64,000 bases of DNA, from assembly GCA_017938155.1 (NCBI GenBank), contig JAGBCD010000036.1, positions 1 to 64,000 of the forward strand, written 5' to 3'. Below the pieces are notes generated by a model. The model ran no database searches and had not been told where the DNA came from. It saw nothing but the letters and a program-made list of their open reading frames with translations. Positions 9,101 to 17,004 of this stretch are shown in pieces. Both the position numbers and the translations under genes were made by a program. The DNA is from Paludibacteraceae bacterium (GTDB lineage Bacteria; Bacteroidota; Bacteroidia; Bacteroidales; Paludibacteraceae). Positions within the stretch are counted from its first letter, which is position 1, and each line of letters opens with the position of its first letter.

Positions 9101-9234
9101 TGATTCTCGCGCAAACAAGCCTATGGATGCCCATGGGAGTTGTCATATGCTTTGGAACCATACTTACATTACCTTTGACTGTAACTGTTTTACCCGTTTT
9201 GTATTGGAGAATATATGATAAATCAAAAGCGTAA
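6133..9234 (+). CDS. RND efflux pump inner-membrane permease (AcrB/MexB superfamily)
   Basis: With 1033 residues, this has the normal length for an RND permease. It has the two-fold architecture: one N-terminal helix (about 12-30), a large periplasmic porter loop, helices 2-6, helix 7 (about 540), a second loop, and helices 8-12. The proton-relay pair Asp-Asp is present in V-D-D-S-V-I-V-I-D-G near residue 411, matching AcrB Asp407/408. The substrate cannot be inferred. The N-terminus, with F-A-L-Q-K-M-N-K-D-E-F-P, resembles the HAE-type multidrug pumps. The last 20 bp overlap the channel gene. Heavy-metal (CzcA) pumps are less likely because their signature around helix 4 differs. Confidence 0.95.
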   Translation: MSKYDHIQRAMRNPSMVFFIILLLTLFGIFALQKMNKDEFPQFTIRQGVVAAIYPGATAQEVEEQVTIPLENYLNGFEFIDKENTYSISEDGIVYIYVMLRNSIASNNEAWTKIRAGLDLFRQTNLPIGVLQTILIDDFGNTSSMLLAIESDERSHRELETYTKELCTMLRTIPEMGRIRVLGTQKEEIAIHLDYNRLASYGIDLTTIETALLLKGIRTVGGKNNTGHPIQIDIPYTSEDEIKHLIIWADPITGATVRLQDIATIERRYQNPDQFINYYTGDANQPILPQRSCIIVSMEMVPGNNIVAFGEEIESKLELARSSMPPDIRFHRITDQPKVVNDSVVSFLKDILISIIVVIAVMLLLFQLRTALVASTGVPVCIAICIGLMYITGIELNTVTLAALIFVLGMIVDDSVIVIDGYSELLEKGHSRWYSAAVSTKQLFVPMTLATCSISGMFFPMTRIINGPLGDFIQLFPYAVLFALTASIFYAAWVTPYMATRFIRRKNIDQFTSFEKAQNRFFTSLQNGYQKILLLCFNKPWIIYTTLIICMGTGLFLMTTHNLQLLPKAERECFAVEIHLEQNASIDQTAQIADSLARILRVDPRITSITSFVGQASPRFHATYTPQMAKPNYAQFIVNTISTQATAEILQEYAPQYENYFTNAYIRFKQLDYQAANNPLEVRIQGNDWDNMTPIADSIKQFMATQPQLAWVHTNFDAFTAQTQIQLHDTEAARLGITQTMLSIYLQTITQGIEITNLWEHDYKIPVVIYNLHNKDLSNKRLEDLMVPTAYPALWVPLRQVATCNPQWHHASIERRNSVRTITIGADIRGNNSQVDAERKVKQWIKHNIPSLPENVSITYGGLSSINQQMIPQILWSVVAALLVMFVLLLYHFRKVSLALLALSSSLLCIFGTFVGLTIFQMDISITVVLGIVSLIGIIVRNAIIMYEYAEELIRTKHLSVRDAAFQAGLRRMRPVFLTSATTALGVLPMILAQTSLWMPMGVVICFGTILTLPLTVTVLPVLYWRIYDKSKA

Positions 9235-10591
9235 ATATCAACTACTTATACTCCTCCTTGGATGCATTCACTCATTCTGCCTTGCGGCGAATACAACTCT
9301 TTCGTTGGATTCGTGCATCAAACTTGCCCAAAACAATAACAAACAAATACTACAAGCTGATCTCCAACGACATAAAGCACAACAGATCAAACAACAAGCA
9401 TTCACCAAGTACTTTCCACAAATTACCGCATCTGCCGTCGGATACCATAGCCTACACCCTATCGTAGAAATCGGAGTCAATCATATTGAAAGCGCTACCG
9501 TACGTGACCTACTGAATACCCTATATGGTAACTACGGACAAGCTCTCGGACTTGACAACTCTATCAAACTATTTCAATATGGATACCAAGCCGGAGTAAC
9601 TGCGCTACAACCTATCTACACAGGAGGAAAAATTGTTATTGGAAACAAATTGGCACAAATAGGAGTACAAGCTGCACAACTACAATACCAAATAACCTCC
9701 AGAGATATACTACAAGAAGTAGAAGAAACCTATTGGATGCTTGTCGGATTGAATGACAAAAAACAAACCATACATACCTCTACCCTACTATTAGACACCC
9801 TACACCAAACTATACAACAAGCGGTAAGTGCTGGATTAACATTAGAAACAGATCTATTGCTCATTGAACTCAAACAAGCAGAAATACAACGCACACAAAT
9901 ACAACTCAACAACGCACTGCAATTAGCCAAACGAGCACTATGCTTGGCTATCGGAATCCCTTTCAACGACTCTATTATCGTGGACTCTATTCAACATTTA
10001 ACATCTACACAAGAATACAATATACCTCCCATACAATACGCCTCTACCCCAGAACATCAACTCCTCGCCCTACAACTACAGGCAGCACAATTACAACGCA
10101 AAATGACTAGAGCAGAAGCATTACCGCAAATTGCTATAGGAGCACACTATGGTTATGCAAAGTTTCAAACAAACCTACTTAATGACGACTTAGGAAGCGA
10201 TACCGGAAATGGAGCAGTATTCGTTACCATTTCTTTACCAATCACCGCATGGTGGGAAACAAGCCACAAAATGAATATCGAACAACAGAATATAAAAATA
10301 GCACAACTACAACAAACACAAAACGATGAGCTATTATCCATGCGAACACTACAAGCATTTCAACAACTTAACGAAGCCAAACTAATGGTGCACGAATACC
10401 AAAAAGCACTAAATATAACGTTACAACACTACCATCTAACATCATCTGCCTATCAAGCAGGACAAAAAACAATCGCAGAATTATTAGAAGCACAAGTCGC
10501 CACACTAAAAGCAAAAAACGAACTAACAGATGCTATCATTGCATTCCACGTCAACCAACGACGATACACCAACCTAATCAACCCGAAATGA
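9215..10591 (+). CDS. TolC-family outer-membrane efflux channel
   Basis: The 458-residue protein has a signal peptide (about 1-25, ending C-L-A-A-N) and two repeats of the OEP family. Long Gln/Ala-rich helices build the periplasmic tunnel, and short strands build the outer-membrane barrel. Each half starts with a typical stretch, such as L-S-L-D-S-C-I-K-L-A-Q-N-N-N near residue 30. No lipobox is present, so it is not a lipidated NodT-type channel. It completes the tripartite pump with the two preceding genes. The start overlaps the pump gene by 20 bp in another frame, indicating coupling. Confidence 0.92.
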   Translation: MINQKRKYQLLILLLGCIHSFCLAANTTLSLDSCIKLAQNNNKQILQADLQRHKAQQIKQQAFTKYFPQITASAVGYHSLHPIVEIGVNHIESATVRDLLNTLYGNYGQALGLDNSIKLFQYGYQAGVTALQPIYTGGKIVIGNKLAQIGVQAAQLQYQITSRDILQEVEETYWMLVGLNDKKQTIHTSTLLLDTLHQTIQQAVSAGLTLETDLLLIELKQAEIQRTQIQLNNALQLAKRALCLAIGIPFNDSIIVDSIQHLTSTQEYNIPPIQYASTPEHQLLALQLQAAQLQRKMTRAEALPQIAIGAHYGYAKFQTNLLNDDLGSDTGNGAVFVTISLPITAWWETSHKMNIEQQNIKIAQLQQTQNDELLSMRTLQAFQQLNEAKLMVHEYQKALNITLQHYHLTSSAYQAGQKTIAELLEAQVATLKAKNELTDAIIAFHVNQRRYTNLINPK

Positions 10592-10617
10592 TCCCCCCTT
10601 TTTTTTATCTATTAACG

Positions 10618-11229
10618 ATGACTCCACTACAAGAATATATTGAAAAAAACATCATTCCCCTATATGATCATTTCGACAAAGGGCATCAGCGTGATCATGT
10701 TCAAAGTGTTATAAAAGAGAGTATTGAGTTAGCAAAAGAACATGGTGCTCGTTTGGATATGGCCTACGCAATTGCAGCATTTCATGACATAGGACTTTCG
10801 GTAGATAGAGCTAAACATCATATCCATTCTGGACGTATCCTCATGAAAGACCCCATTCTATCACAATTTTTCTCAAGAGAAGAACTCATTATCATGAGAG
10901 ATGCCGTAGAAGACCATAGAGCCAGCAACACATATCCTCCAAGAACCCTATACGGAGCTATTGTCGCAGAAGCTGATCGACACATTCAACCAGAAACAAT
11001 TTTACGTAGAACGCTACAATTCGGACTGAAAGAAAATCCTAATGCTTCGTTTGATATACACTTCGAACGTGCCTATCAACACATGATAGAAAAATATGCT
11101 GAAGGAGGTTACATGAAACTATGGTTGCAATCCAAACGAAACGTAGAAGGATTGAACAACCTACGAAAAATTATCAAAGACAAGGAATCCATGCGCAAAA
11201 TATGTGAGCGCATATTCGACAATCTCTAA
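10618..11229 (+). CDS. HD-domain phosphohydrolase
   Basis: A soluble protein of 203 residues. It has the HD metal-binding pattern: His in G-H-Q-R-D-H (about 23-27), then H-D in A-A-F-H-D-I-G (55-56), and later D-H-R-A-S. HD proteins hydrolyse nucleotides or phosphoesters. I chose ATG 10618, which gives M-T-P-L-Q-E-Y-I-E-K. An upstream ATG at 10588 overlaps the channel gene stop by 4 bp, but it would add ten odd hydrophobic residues. It is the last gene of the efflux operon, followed by a terminator at 11281. Its link to efflux is unclear, and it may simply be co-transcribed. Confidence 0.85.
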   Translation: MTPLQEYIEKNIIPLYDHFDKGHQRDHVQSVIKESIELAKEHGARLDMAYAIAAFHDIGLSVDRAKHHIHSGRILMKDPILSQFFSREELIIMRDAVEDHRASNTYPPRTLYGAIVAEADRHIQPETILRRTLQFGLKENPNASFDIHFERAYQHMIEKYAEGGYMKLWLQSKRNVEGLNNLRKIIKDKESMRKICERIFDNL

Positions 11230-11280
11230 TCATATTTTCAAATCAAAGCGTTGACACGTTCATAAAATATGGATAAAACA

Positions 11281-11319
11281 AAAAAACTGACCAAAATCAA
11301 TGACTTGGGTCAGTTTTTT
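11281..11319. terminator. Bidirectional terminator
   Basis: AAAAAACTGACC (11281-11292) pairs with GGTCAGTTTTTT (11308-11319). A and T runs on both sides make it work on either strand. It separates the convergent efflux operon and the SPFH operon. Confidence 0.9.
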
Positions 11320-11358
11320 ATGAATGATTAAAGCACGGTTCTTAAAAGCTGGTTGAAA

Positions 11359-13239
11359 TTAACAACTTGCAATTAATTTCTCCAAAGCTTTGACAAAGAC
11401 TTGGCTATTGGATGTTCTCGTTACGGAATAAGTCATTTTATTTTCCGGGTTATAATCTTGATATTCCATCAAACTTTCCCCATTTGGAGCCAATACTATT
11501 CCAGAAACAGTGCCACCTACTTTTTCAATGGTTATTTGATCACCACTTACGTTGACAGATAAAATATTGCGATAGAAAACAGATTCTATGTCACACATCC
11601 CAAATTCATTGCTCAACGTATCCCAACGATTTTTAAGCATCAATAGTTTATCCTTTTGTGGAATAGCAATTACGTAATACAAATAACGCATCGTATAGAG
11701 AGGATCGTAGGTATATTCACCGCTATCATCCTCATTCTCGAAATAGTTGATGAATAGCAACTTACCTTGCATATCCTTCTCATCCATATTATTCTCACGC
11801 ATAGCAATGGCTACAGGATCCCCTACCACATCCAAACATGGACTATATTGGGACAAATAATGACGGCAAAACTCCATATAATCGGTTTTAGTAGGACGAG
11901 TGTTGTGCATATTTAATGCCACACCATATTGTCGTTTGAGTTCTCGATTATTCTTACGAATATTATTACGCCTTATTGCTACTTGAGTGATAACGATGAT
12001 TATTCTTAAAACCAACAAAAATAGCGGTAGCACAAACAATATTGCAGCTATCAAACCATCTTGCGAACGTTCAAAACCCGCATATTCCTTAACTGTTTTC
12101 AAATTCTCAGCAGGTTGTGTAATATGTCCATAATGGAGTGTCTGAGCTTCATCATTGAGTTTGGAGAAAATCACTACATTATTCTCAAAGAACTCAGCTA
12201 CCTCAGCCTTTGTTTTCTTATTTACCTTATCAATAGTCATCTCTGCAAATCCAAAGTCGGATGCCGATAATGCAATCAAAATAATAATCCACAACAAAGC
12301 ATATCCTATACACATTTTTAGTATTTTGAAAATAGGATAAAATGGTTTGCTTTGCATTTCTGGTTTTGATGGTTCGTATAGATAATCAAAAAACTCTGCA
12401 CGTTTTTCTTCACTTTGCAAAGCCGCAATACTACTATCTATATCATCTTCATTGGAGAAGTTCATATAGGTGTCTCGTATTGTTGTATTGTCGATGCGAT
12501 GATATACTCCAAACTGAACTCCCATACGAATGTCTGAGAATGACTCACATGGGTTCTTGCCTACAAACTTAGAGGATGTTTGAGGAGAGGCATCAACTGC
12601 AGGATGTACATTGTCACATCGATTGGCTTTGAGTTGGGACAACCAAGATAATGTTTGTGGATCAGTGATTTGCACATGTTCTTCCAATTCCACAATCTCA
12701 TCGGCTTCAGGAACCATTTTGATGATACGATTGAAAAGTTCAATCGGTTGTTCCCCCTTGACTTGTAAACCATTGGCCACAAAGGCTCCTTGACGCAAAA
12801 TCATTTGTAATATCAAATACTTGCGTTTCGCTTGTCGATTGGTAGCAGTATGTAGCCACTCTTCAATCCTATTGGTTACATTGTTGCTCAAATGCATAGG
12901 ATTATGCCCTTCGAACAATGATAACGCAAAGTAGTAATATATATCGGGTTCCAAAGGAGACTGGTCAACTGCTAACTTAAAATTCCGCTGAGCTAACTCG
13001 TAATTCTTGAGTCCCATGTACACCAAACCCATACCAAAGAGAGCATTGGTATCCTTAGGATTAGCATCCGTTTGTTGTTTGAAGAACTCAATATAATCAT
13101 TGGTCATCCCTGCAGGTATATGCAACGGATTAACCTCGCTTTGAACGAGGTTAACCGCATGACATTTAGGACAAGTTGTTGTACCTTCTGGTAAAGGTGA
13201 GGTACAATTCTTACATCTGAGAATCTTTAGAACTGCCAT
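11359..13239 (-). CDS. Zinc-ribbon, TPR and two-helix membrane protein of unknown function
   Basis: The protein is 626 residues long. The N-terminus has a double CxxC zinc ribbon (Cys9, 12, 23, 26). Next come TPR-like helices (about 45-125, with A-L-F-G-M-G-L-V-Y-M-G-L-K-N-Y-E-L-A), a long linker, a membrane helix near 305-328, a short extracytoplasmic loop, a second helix near 395-420, and a roughly 200-residue soluble C-terminal domain. I do not recognise that last domain. The zinc ribbon and TPR would be cytoplasmic. It is the last gene of the five-gene operon and overlaps the preceding gene by 29 bp. The layout recalls B. subtilis YdjG, a zinc-ribbon membrane partner of the SPFH protein YdjI. 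That is a parallel of architecture only, not a shown homology. Confidence 0.8.
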   Translation of the reverse strand: MAVLKILRCKNCTSPLPEGTTTCPKCHAVNLVQSEVNPLHIPAGMTNDYIEFFKQQTDANPKDTNALFGMGLVYMGLKNYELAQRNFKLAVDQSPLEPDIYYYFALSLFEGHNPMHLSNNVTNRIEEWLHTATNRQAKRKYLILQMILRQGAFVANGLQVKGEQPIELFNRIIKMVPEADEIVELEEHVQITDPQTLSWLSQLKANRCDNVHPAVDASPQTSSKFVGKNPCESFSDIRMGVQFGVYHRIDNTTIRDTYMNFSNEDDIDSSIAALQSEEKRAEFFDYLYEPSKPEMQSKPFYPIFKILKMCIGYALLWIIILIALSASDFGFAEMTIDKVNKKTKAEVAEFFENNVVIFSKLNDEAQTLHYGHITQPAENLKTVKEYAGFERSQDGLIAAILFVLPLFLLVLRIIIVITQVAIRRNNIRKNNRELKRQYGVALNMHNTRPTKTDYMEFCRHYLSQYSPCLDVVGDPVAIAMRENNMDEKDMQGKLLFINYFENEDDSGEYTYDPLYTMRYLYYVIAIPQKDKLLMLKNRWDTLSNEFGMCDIESVFYRNILSVNVSGDQITIEKVGGTVSGIVLAPNGESLMEYQDYNPENKMTYSVTRTSNSQVFVKALEKLIASC

Positions 13240-14572
13240 CTTTCAATTGTTTTTGTTCTTGAATCTTCTCGTTAGCTACTTCTACTGCTTTAGCAGCCGC
13301 TTTCTTTGCCACTTCGCCTGCCTTACCAGCAACTTCAGTAGCCTTGCTGGTCAAGGTTGCGGTAGCCGCTGCTACTTTTGACCAATCGTGATTGCGTTTG
13401 AAAGAAGTAATCGTCACATGACTCATAATGTAAATACATACAAAACTGAATACACATGCTGCTGCTGCCAGCAATACCAGTTTAAGTATCATGATCGCTA
13501 TATCCAATGGATTGGATTCAGTATGCGTTTCACTTCTGCCACTTGAATAGATTGTAGTCACTTTGGTTTCGGGGAAGAACTGCAACGCTAAACTTGCACC
13601 TAACAAGAAAGATGCGAAAGTAAAGCCTATCTTTTGGAATTTATCCAAACGAGCACGTTCTGCACGATAGCGCGTGATATAATATCCATATTGATGGCTA
13701 CTATAAATATAGAATGGAGTCAATAGCAAGACATAAATGAATAATATCCAAATAATTCGATCCAAACGACGTGCTGCACGCAAATCTGCTTTCCACTCCT
13801 TGATAGCTAACTTACGATATTTCCTGAAACTCATATCGTTTACTTCATCGTAACGTTTGAGCAGGTTCTCGGATGTTTCTTCCCATTTTTTTACTTGCTT
13901 TTCATAATACTCTTTTTGCTCATCACTCTTTGCTGTGTCTTGACTATGTTTATAGTTCTCTATCTCCTCTAAACTTCTTTCATAACCTTTCTTTATTGAA
14001 TTGAGTGCAAAAGCTTTATGAATATTATGTGATTTGATATCGTACTTCAAGGAATCAACATTACATTCTGCAAATACTATTGTTGTATCTTGTTTTTCCC
14101 AATTTTTGATAGCATTCACCTTGCTTTCTATACTTTTTCTATCTCCACTTACTTCTTCAGAAATATAGAACATGATAAAAATAGACAAGATACATCCCGC
14201 TATCAATGACCATTTGAATGTCCAATGTTTTTTCCTTGACCAATCAACAATCCCACGCAACTCATTGTATCGTTCTTGGAAGAATTTATCGTTGGGGTCT
14301 TTCACTTTGGCCTTTGCTTGATTCAACAAGTTATCCATTTCATCACATTCGGCTTCAGAACAAGGATAAACATCATCGATGTTTACTGTTTGTTTGTTCT
14401 CGTCTTCTGCCGTGATATGACTGCTTGTGCTCATCGCAGCATCCAACAGTTCGTACGCATCCTCGTTAGCAGGATTGGTTTTCATACCTTCTTTTAGGTC
14501 GTCTTGCGTGAAAGAAACATAACCATTTTCATGCGTTTCACGTCTTTTTTTGAATTTGTCTTTAAATCCCAT
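13211..14572 (-). CDS. Four-helix membrane protein with coiled coil, unknown function
   Basis: This 453-residue protein has an acidic N-terminal cytoplasmic region, a first membrane helix near 120-140 (ending I-F-I-M-F-Y-I), and a Lys/Glu-rich coiled coil (about 145-255). Three more helices lie near 268-290, 315-333 and 355-382. The C-terminal tail (about 395-440) is rich in Ala, Lys and Val, and looks like an amphipathic helix of the LEA or apolipoprotein kind that could lie on a membrane. No family was recognised. It overlaps the zinc-ribbon/TPR gene by 29 bp and follows the 215-residue membrane protein by 20 bp, so it belongs to the same operon and perhaps the same complex. Confidence 0.75.
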   Translation of the reverse strand: MGFKDKFKKRRETHENGYVSFTQDDLKEGMKTNPANEDAYELLDAAMSTSSHITAEDENKQTVNIDDVYPCSEAECDEMDNLLNQAKAKVKDPNDKFFQERYNELRGIVDWSRKKHWTFKWSLIAGCILSIFIMFYISEEVSGDRKSIESKVNAIKNWEKQDTTIVFAECNVDSLKYDIKSHNIHKAFALNSIKKGYERSLEEIENYKHSQDTAKSDEQKEYYEKQVKKWEETSENLLKRYDEVNDMSFRKYRKLAIKEWKADLRAARRLDRIIWILFIYVLLLTPFYIYSSHQYGYYITRYRAERARLDKFQKIGFTFASFLLGASLALQFFPETKVTTIYSSGRSETHTESNPLDIAIMILKLVLLAAAACVFSFVCIYIMSHVTITSFKRNHDWSKVAAATATLTSKATEVAGKAGEVAKKAAAKAVEVANEKIQEQKQLKDGSSKDSQM

Positions 14573-14592
14573 AATAGTGTTTTTTTATAATA

Positions 14593-15240
14593 TTATTTTA
14601 TAAGGTTATTTGCTTTTTCACGCAATTGCGGATAACGTTGTGCAAATTGTTTGGGTGGAACAGATTCTGCTTCCATTATCAATTGTTTCCATGCTCTCTG
14701 CGTTTGAGGTGTAGCATGTTCTTGAGCCATTTGTCTGAGTTCATCACAAAAAGCGCGGACATCCATCGTTGATTCTTCCAACTGTGTTTGTTGTGTATGA
14801 TAAGCTACATCCTGACGTCCAACTATACTTGCTAAGATAATCCAAATAACAGCCAATACACCTATTACCAACACGTACACGCGAACACTCAAGACAGGCC
14901 ATGAGGTGATGGATTCGATTTCTAATACCTTGGATAGCCACTCATGCCCCGATTTTGATAACAATAGTGTGTACAGCAACATCCACAACAAAGATATCAT
15001 AAGATAGTACATCGTGTGGACACCTATAAACACTTTGAAGAAAGGTGTTTGTTCCCTATCACTTTCTAATTTACCCATATAGAACCAACCGAAGAATAGT
15101 CCTTCTAAAACGATTAGGTAAACTAAGTTAATGTAAAACAACGCTGTAGGATCTGTTGGGATAAACAAAAAGAATCCTAATATTGTTACCAAGATGGTCA
15201 AAATGCATGGTAACCAAGTATAAAAAATATTCGTTTTCAT
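14593..15240 (-). CDS. Four-helix inner-membrane protein, unknown function
   Basis: The 215-residue protein has four clear hydrophobic helices in the first 140 residues: W-L-P-C-I-L-T-I-L-V near 10-25, then about 33-55, 75-97 and 112-137. A soluble C-terminal tail contains Q-T-Q-L-E-E-S and R-Q-M-A-Q-E-H-A. No domain was recognised. Only 5 bp separate it from the SPFH gene, and 20 bp from the next gene, so co-translation and a shared role are likely. By position it takes the place of a YdjH-like membrane partner in the comparison with the Bacillus ydjFGHI operon, which is only an analogy. Confidence 0.72.
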   Translation of the reverse strand: MKTNIFYTWLPCILTILVTILGFFLFIPTDPTALFYINLVYLIVLEGLFFGWFYMGKLESDREQTPFFKVFIGVHTMYYLMISLLWMLLYTLLLSKSGHEWLSKVLEIESITSWPVLSVRVYVLVIGVLAVIWIILASIVGRQDVAYHTQQTQLEESTMDVRAFCDELRQMAQEHATPQTQRAWKQLIMEAESVPPKQFAQRYPQLREKANNLIK

Positions 15241-15245
15241 AATGA

Positions 15246-16469
15246 TTAAATTGTAGGTGGAACAGGAGGTGTTTGTGTCCCCATTGGAGGAGGCGTAGGT
15301 GTAAACAATGACATCAATTCAGGTATTGAACTTGCAACAGCCCATTGTGGCATTCCTGCTTTCCAAGCTAACGTATCGGTACGAAGAACACCTTGCGCAA
15401 CCAATTGTTGCAAGATTGGCATGTCATATGGACCAGCTTGCGCGTTGTTGAGATACAGATAGATTTGTACTCCTTGGTGCATAGGTGGCGGTGGAGTTGG
15501 CGAAGCGCTCATTGCATTTTGGGCAATGCCTCCCATCATTCCTCCCATAGCTCCACCCATACCGAAGCCCATACCTAAGCCCATACCAGCCCCCATCATT
15601 GCGCCTGCGGTACCAGCATTACCTGCTGCCGTTTCCATAACATCTAATTGACGTTCTTGTTGGTAAGTAAATCCTTGGATTTGGCGACTTGCAGCAGTAG
15701 CTTGTGCTTGAATAACCATTTGATAATTAGGATCATCCTCGTGTGGATTGATTCCCTCAACATCAAACTTGGTTAGTTCCACACCATAGTCTTCAAAATA
15801 TTCATTTAGGCTTCGCTTAGCAAAATCAGAAAGATCAAATAAATAATTGTTAATTTCGGTTATACTAACGCGTTGCTGACTAAAATATTTGCTCAATGCA
15901 ACTGTAACGCGTTGTGCTACTACAGAAGTGAATTGTTGGGTAAATTCTTCCAAAAACAGGTCATGCGTTGTTCCCATATACTCACGTATGAAAGCTATCG
16001 CATTGGTGATACGGAACTCATAGGTACCGTAGGCACCGACACCTATCGTTACTCCTTGCGGTGTCCCTGCCAAAGTGTAATCACGTATAGTAAGTCCTGT
16101 ACCCCAACCTCCTTCATCACCAGCCAAACGCTGACGAGTGGTATTGACAACATACAAGGTGGTTTTGAACACAGTGTCTCCTCCATAGGGAAGATTGACA
16201 ATCTTATCCAAGAATGGTAAATTGTTGGTAGATAAGACATGTCCACCAGGATTGAATAAATCGGAATACATTCCCTCAGACATGAACACCATTTGTTGAC
16301 CTTCTTGAACTGTAATCTTGGCATGTGTGGACAAATTGTCATACGGATATCGATGAACTAAACAATTTTTCTCAGTATTGACGAAGACATTGTCTATAAT
16401 ACCTTTACGCTCATCTCCCTGACCATCAAAGGTTTGACCATCAGAACGAAACTTATCAAAGAATCCCAT
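15246..16469 (-). CDS. SPFH-domain (virion core/YdjI-like) protein with C-terminal GYF_2 domain
   Basis: The chosen ATG (16469) gives MGFFDKFRSDG and 407 residues; a longer reading would overlap the upstream gene and adds nothing typical. Residues to about 275 form an SPFH-type domain of the YdjI/'virion core protein' branch, which assembles into membrane-bound scaffolds. A very Gly/Met-rich linker follows (about 275-310). Residues near 335-385 match the GYF_2 fold with A-G-P-Y-D-M-P-I-L-Q-Q-L and W-K-A-G-M-P-Q-W, a peptide-binding module found in membrane-associated proteins. In B. subtilis, YdjI recruits the stress protein PspA to membranes. No PspA gene is in this window. Confidence 0.88.
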   Translation of the reverse strand: MGFFDKFRSDGQTFDGQGDERKGIIDNVFVNTEKNCLVHRYPYDNLSTHAKITVQEGQQMVFMSEGMYSDLFNPGGHVLSTNNLPFLDKIVNLPYGGDTVFKTTLYVVNTTRQRLAGDEGGWGTGLTIRDYTLAGTPQGVTIGVGAYGTYEFRITNAIAFIREYMGTTHDLFLEEFTQQFTSVVAQRVTVALSKYFSQQRVSITEINNYLFDLSDFAKRSLNEYFEDYGVELTKFDVEGINPHEDDPNYQMVIQAQATAASRQIQGFTYQQERQLDVMETAAGNAGTAGAMMGAGMGLGMGFGMGGAMGGMMGGIAQNAMSASPTPPPPMHQGVQIYLYLNNAQAGPYDMPILQQLVAQGVLRTDTLAWKAGMPQWAVASSIPELMSLFTPTPPPMGTQTPPVPPTI

Positions 16470-16497
16470 AATATTAGTATTTAAAAGTAAGTATCTC

Positions 16498-16815
16498 CTA
16501 AAAAGGGAAGAATGCGCCTTTTTCAAAACGCGAACGAAGACGATAGCGCACAGAATATACTGTCGCTGGTTCTATAGCAAATACTGCTGCGATAACATCA
16601 GTGTCTAAATTTGCTAAGAAACAAATAATATAAGAAAGATTGATGGAAGTAAGTTGACGAGAAGCATGCACACAAAGATATTCCAACAAAGATAAATCAA
16701 CACATCCGACTTTTTGCTTGGCACAAACCTTCTGCTCTTCAGTTATTGGAGCCGACTGAATTCGATGCTCAAGCTGAGCAATGGTATTCTTTATGAAGAG
16801 TAAGTGCCCTTCCAT
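16498..16815 (-). CDS. Small helix-turn-helix protein, first gene of the SPFH operon
   Basis: This encodes 105 residues from ATG 16815. The N-terminal half looks like a helical coil beginning M-E-G-H-L-L-F-I-K-N-T-I. The C-terminal third has a helix-turn-helix shape: D-V-I-A-A-V-F-A-I-E-P-A-T-V-Y-S-V-R-Y-R-L-R. This resembles the LuxR-like recognition helices at the ends of Bacteroidota TPR regulators, where R-Y-R-L-R-K follows the turn. It is too short to hold a sensor domain. It is separated by 28 bp from the SPFH gene. An inverted repeat at 16873-16902 lies just upstream of its -7 box, so autoregulation is plausible but not shown. Confidence 0.7.
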   Translation of the reverse strand: MEGHLLFIKNTIAQLEHRIQSAPITEEQKVCAKQKVGCVDLSLLEYLCVHASRQLTSINLSYIICFLANLDTDVIAAVFAIEPATVYSVRYRLRSRFEKGAFFPF

Positions 16816-16843
16816 CAAAAAAGAGAGTTAAAAAATTTCGTGG

Positions 16844-16902
16844 CAAAGGTACAACACATTAACAACTTTTCATATAGACAAATATAGATAAAATTGTCTA
16901 TA
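16844..16902 (-). promoter_or_regulatory. Promoter -7 box and 9-bp inverted repeat upstream of the SPFH operon
   Basis: On the minus strand, TACCTTTG (16851-16844) matches the Bacteroidota -7 box, 28 bp before the ATG at 16815. No TTG stands at 19-21 bp upstream. A perfect inverted repeat TATAGACAA (16873-16881) with TTGTCTATA (16894-16902), 12-bp spacer, sits where the -33 element would be and just beyond. A promoter with no -33 box and a nearby dyad suggests a regulated promoter. Confidence 0.6.
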
Positions 16903-17004
16903 CAAAAAAATAATTATGTGAATATCTTTATGCAAATCAGATTTCAAGGATTGCCCTATCGTCAGATTTGCCCTATATTCTTTAACTCTATATCCTGCAG
17001 ACGT

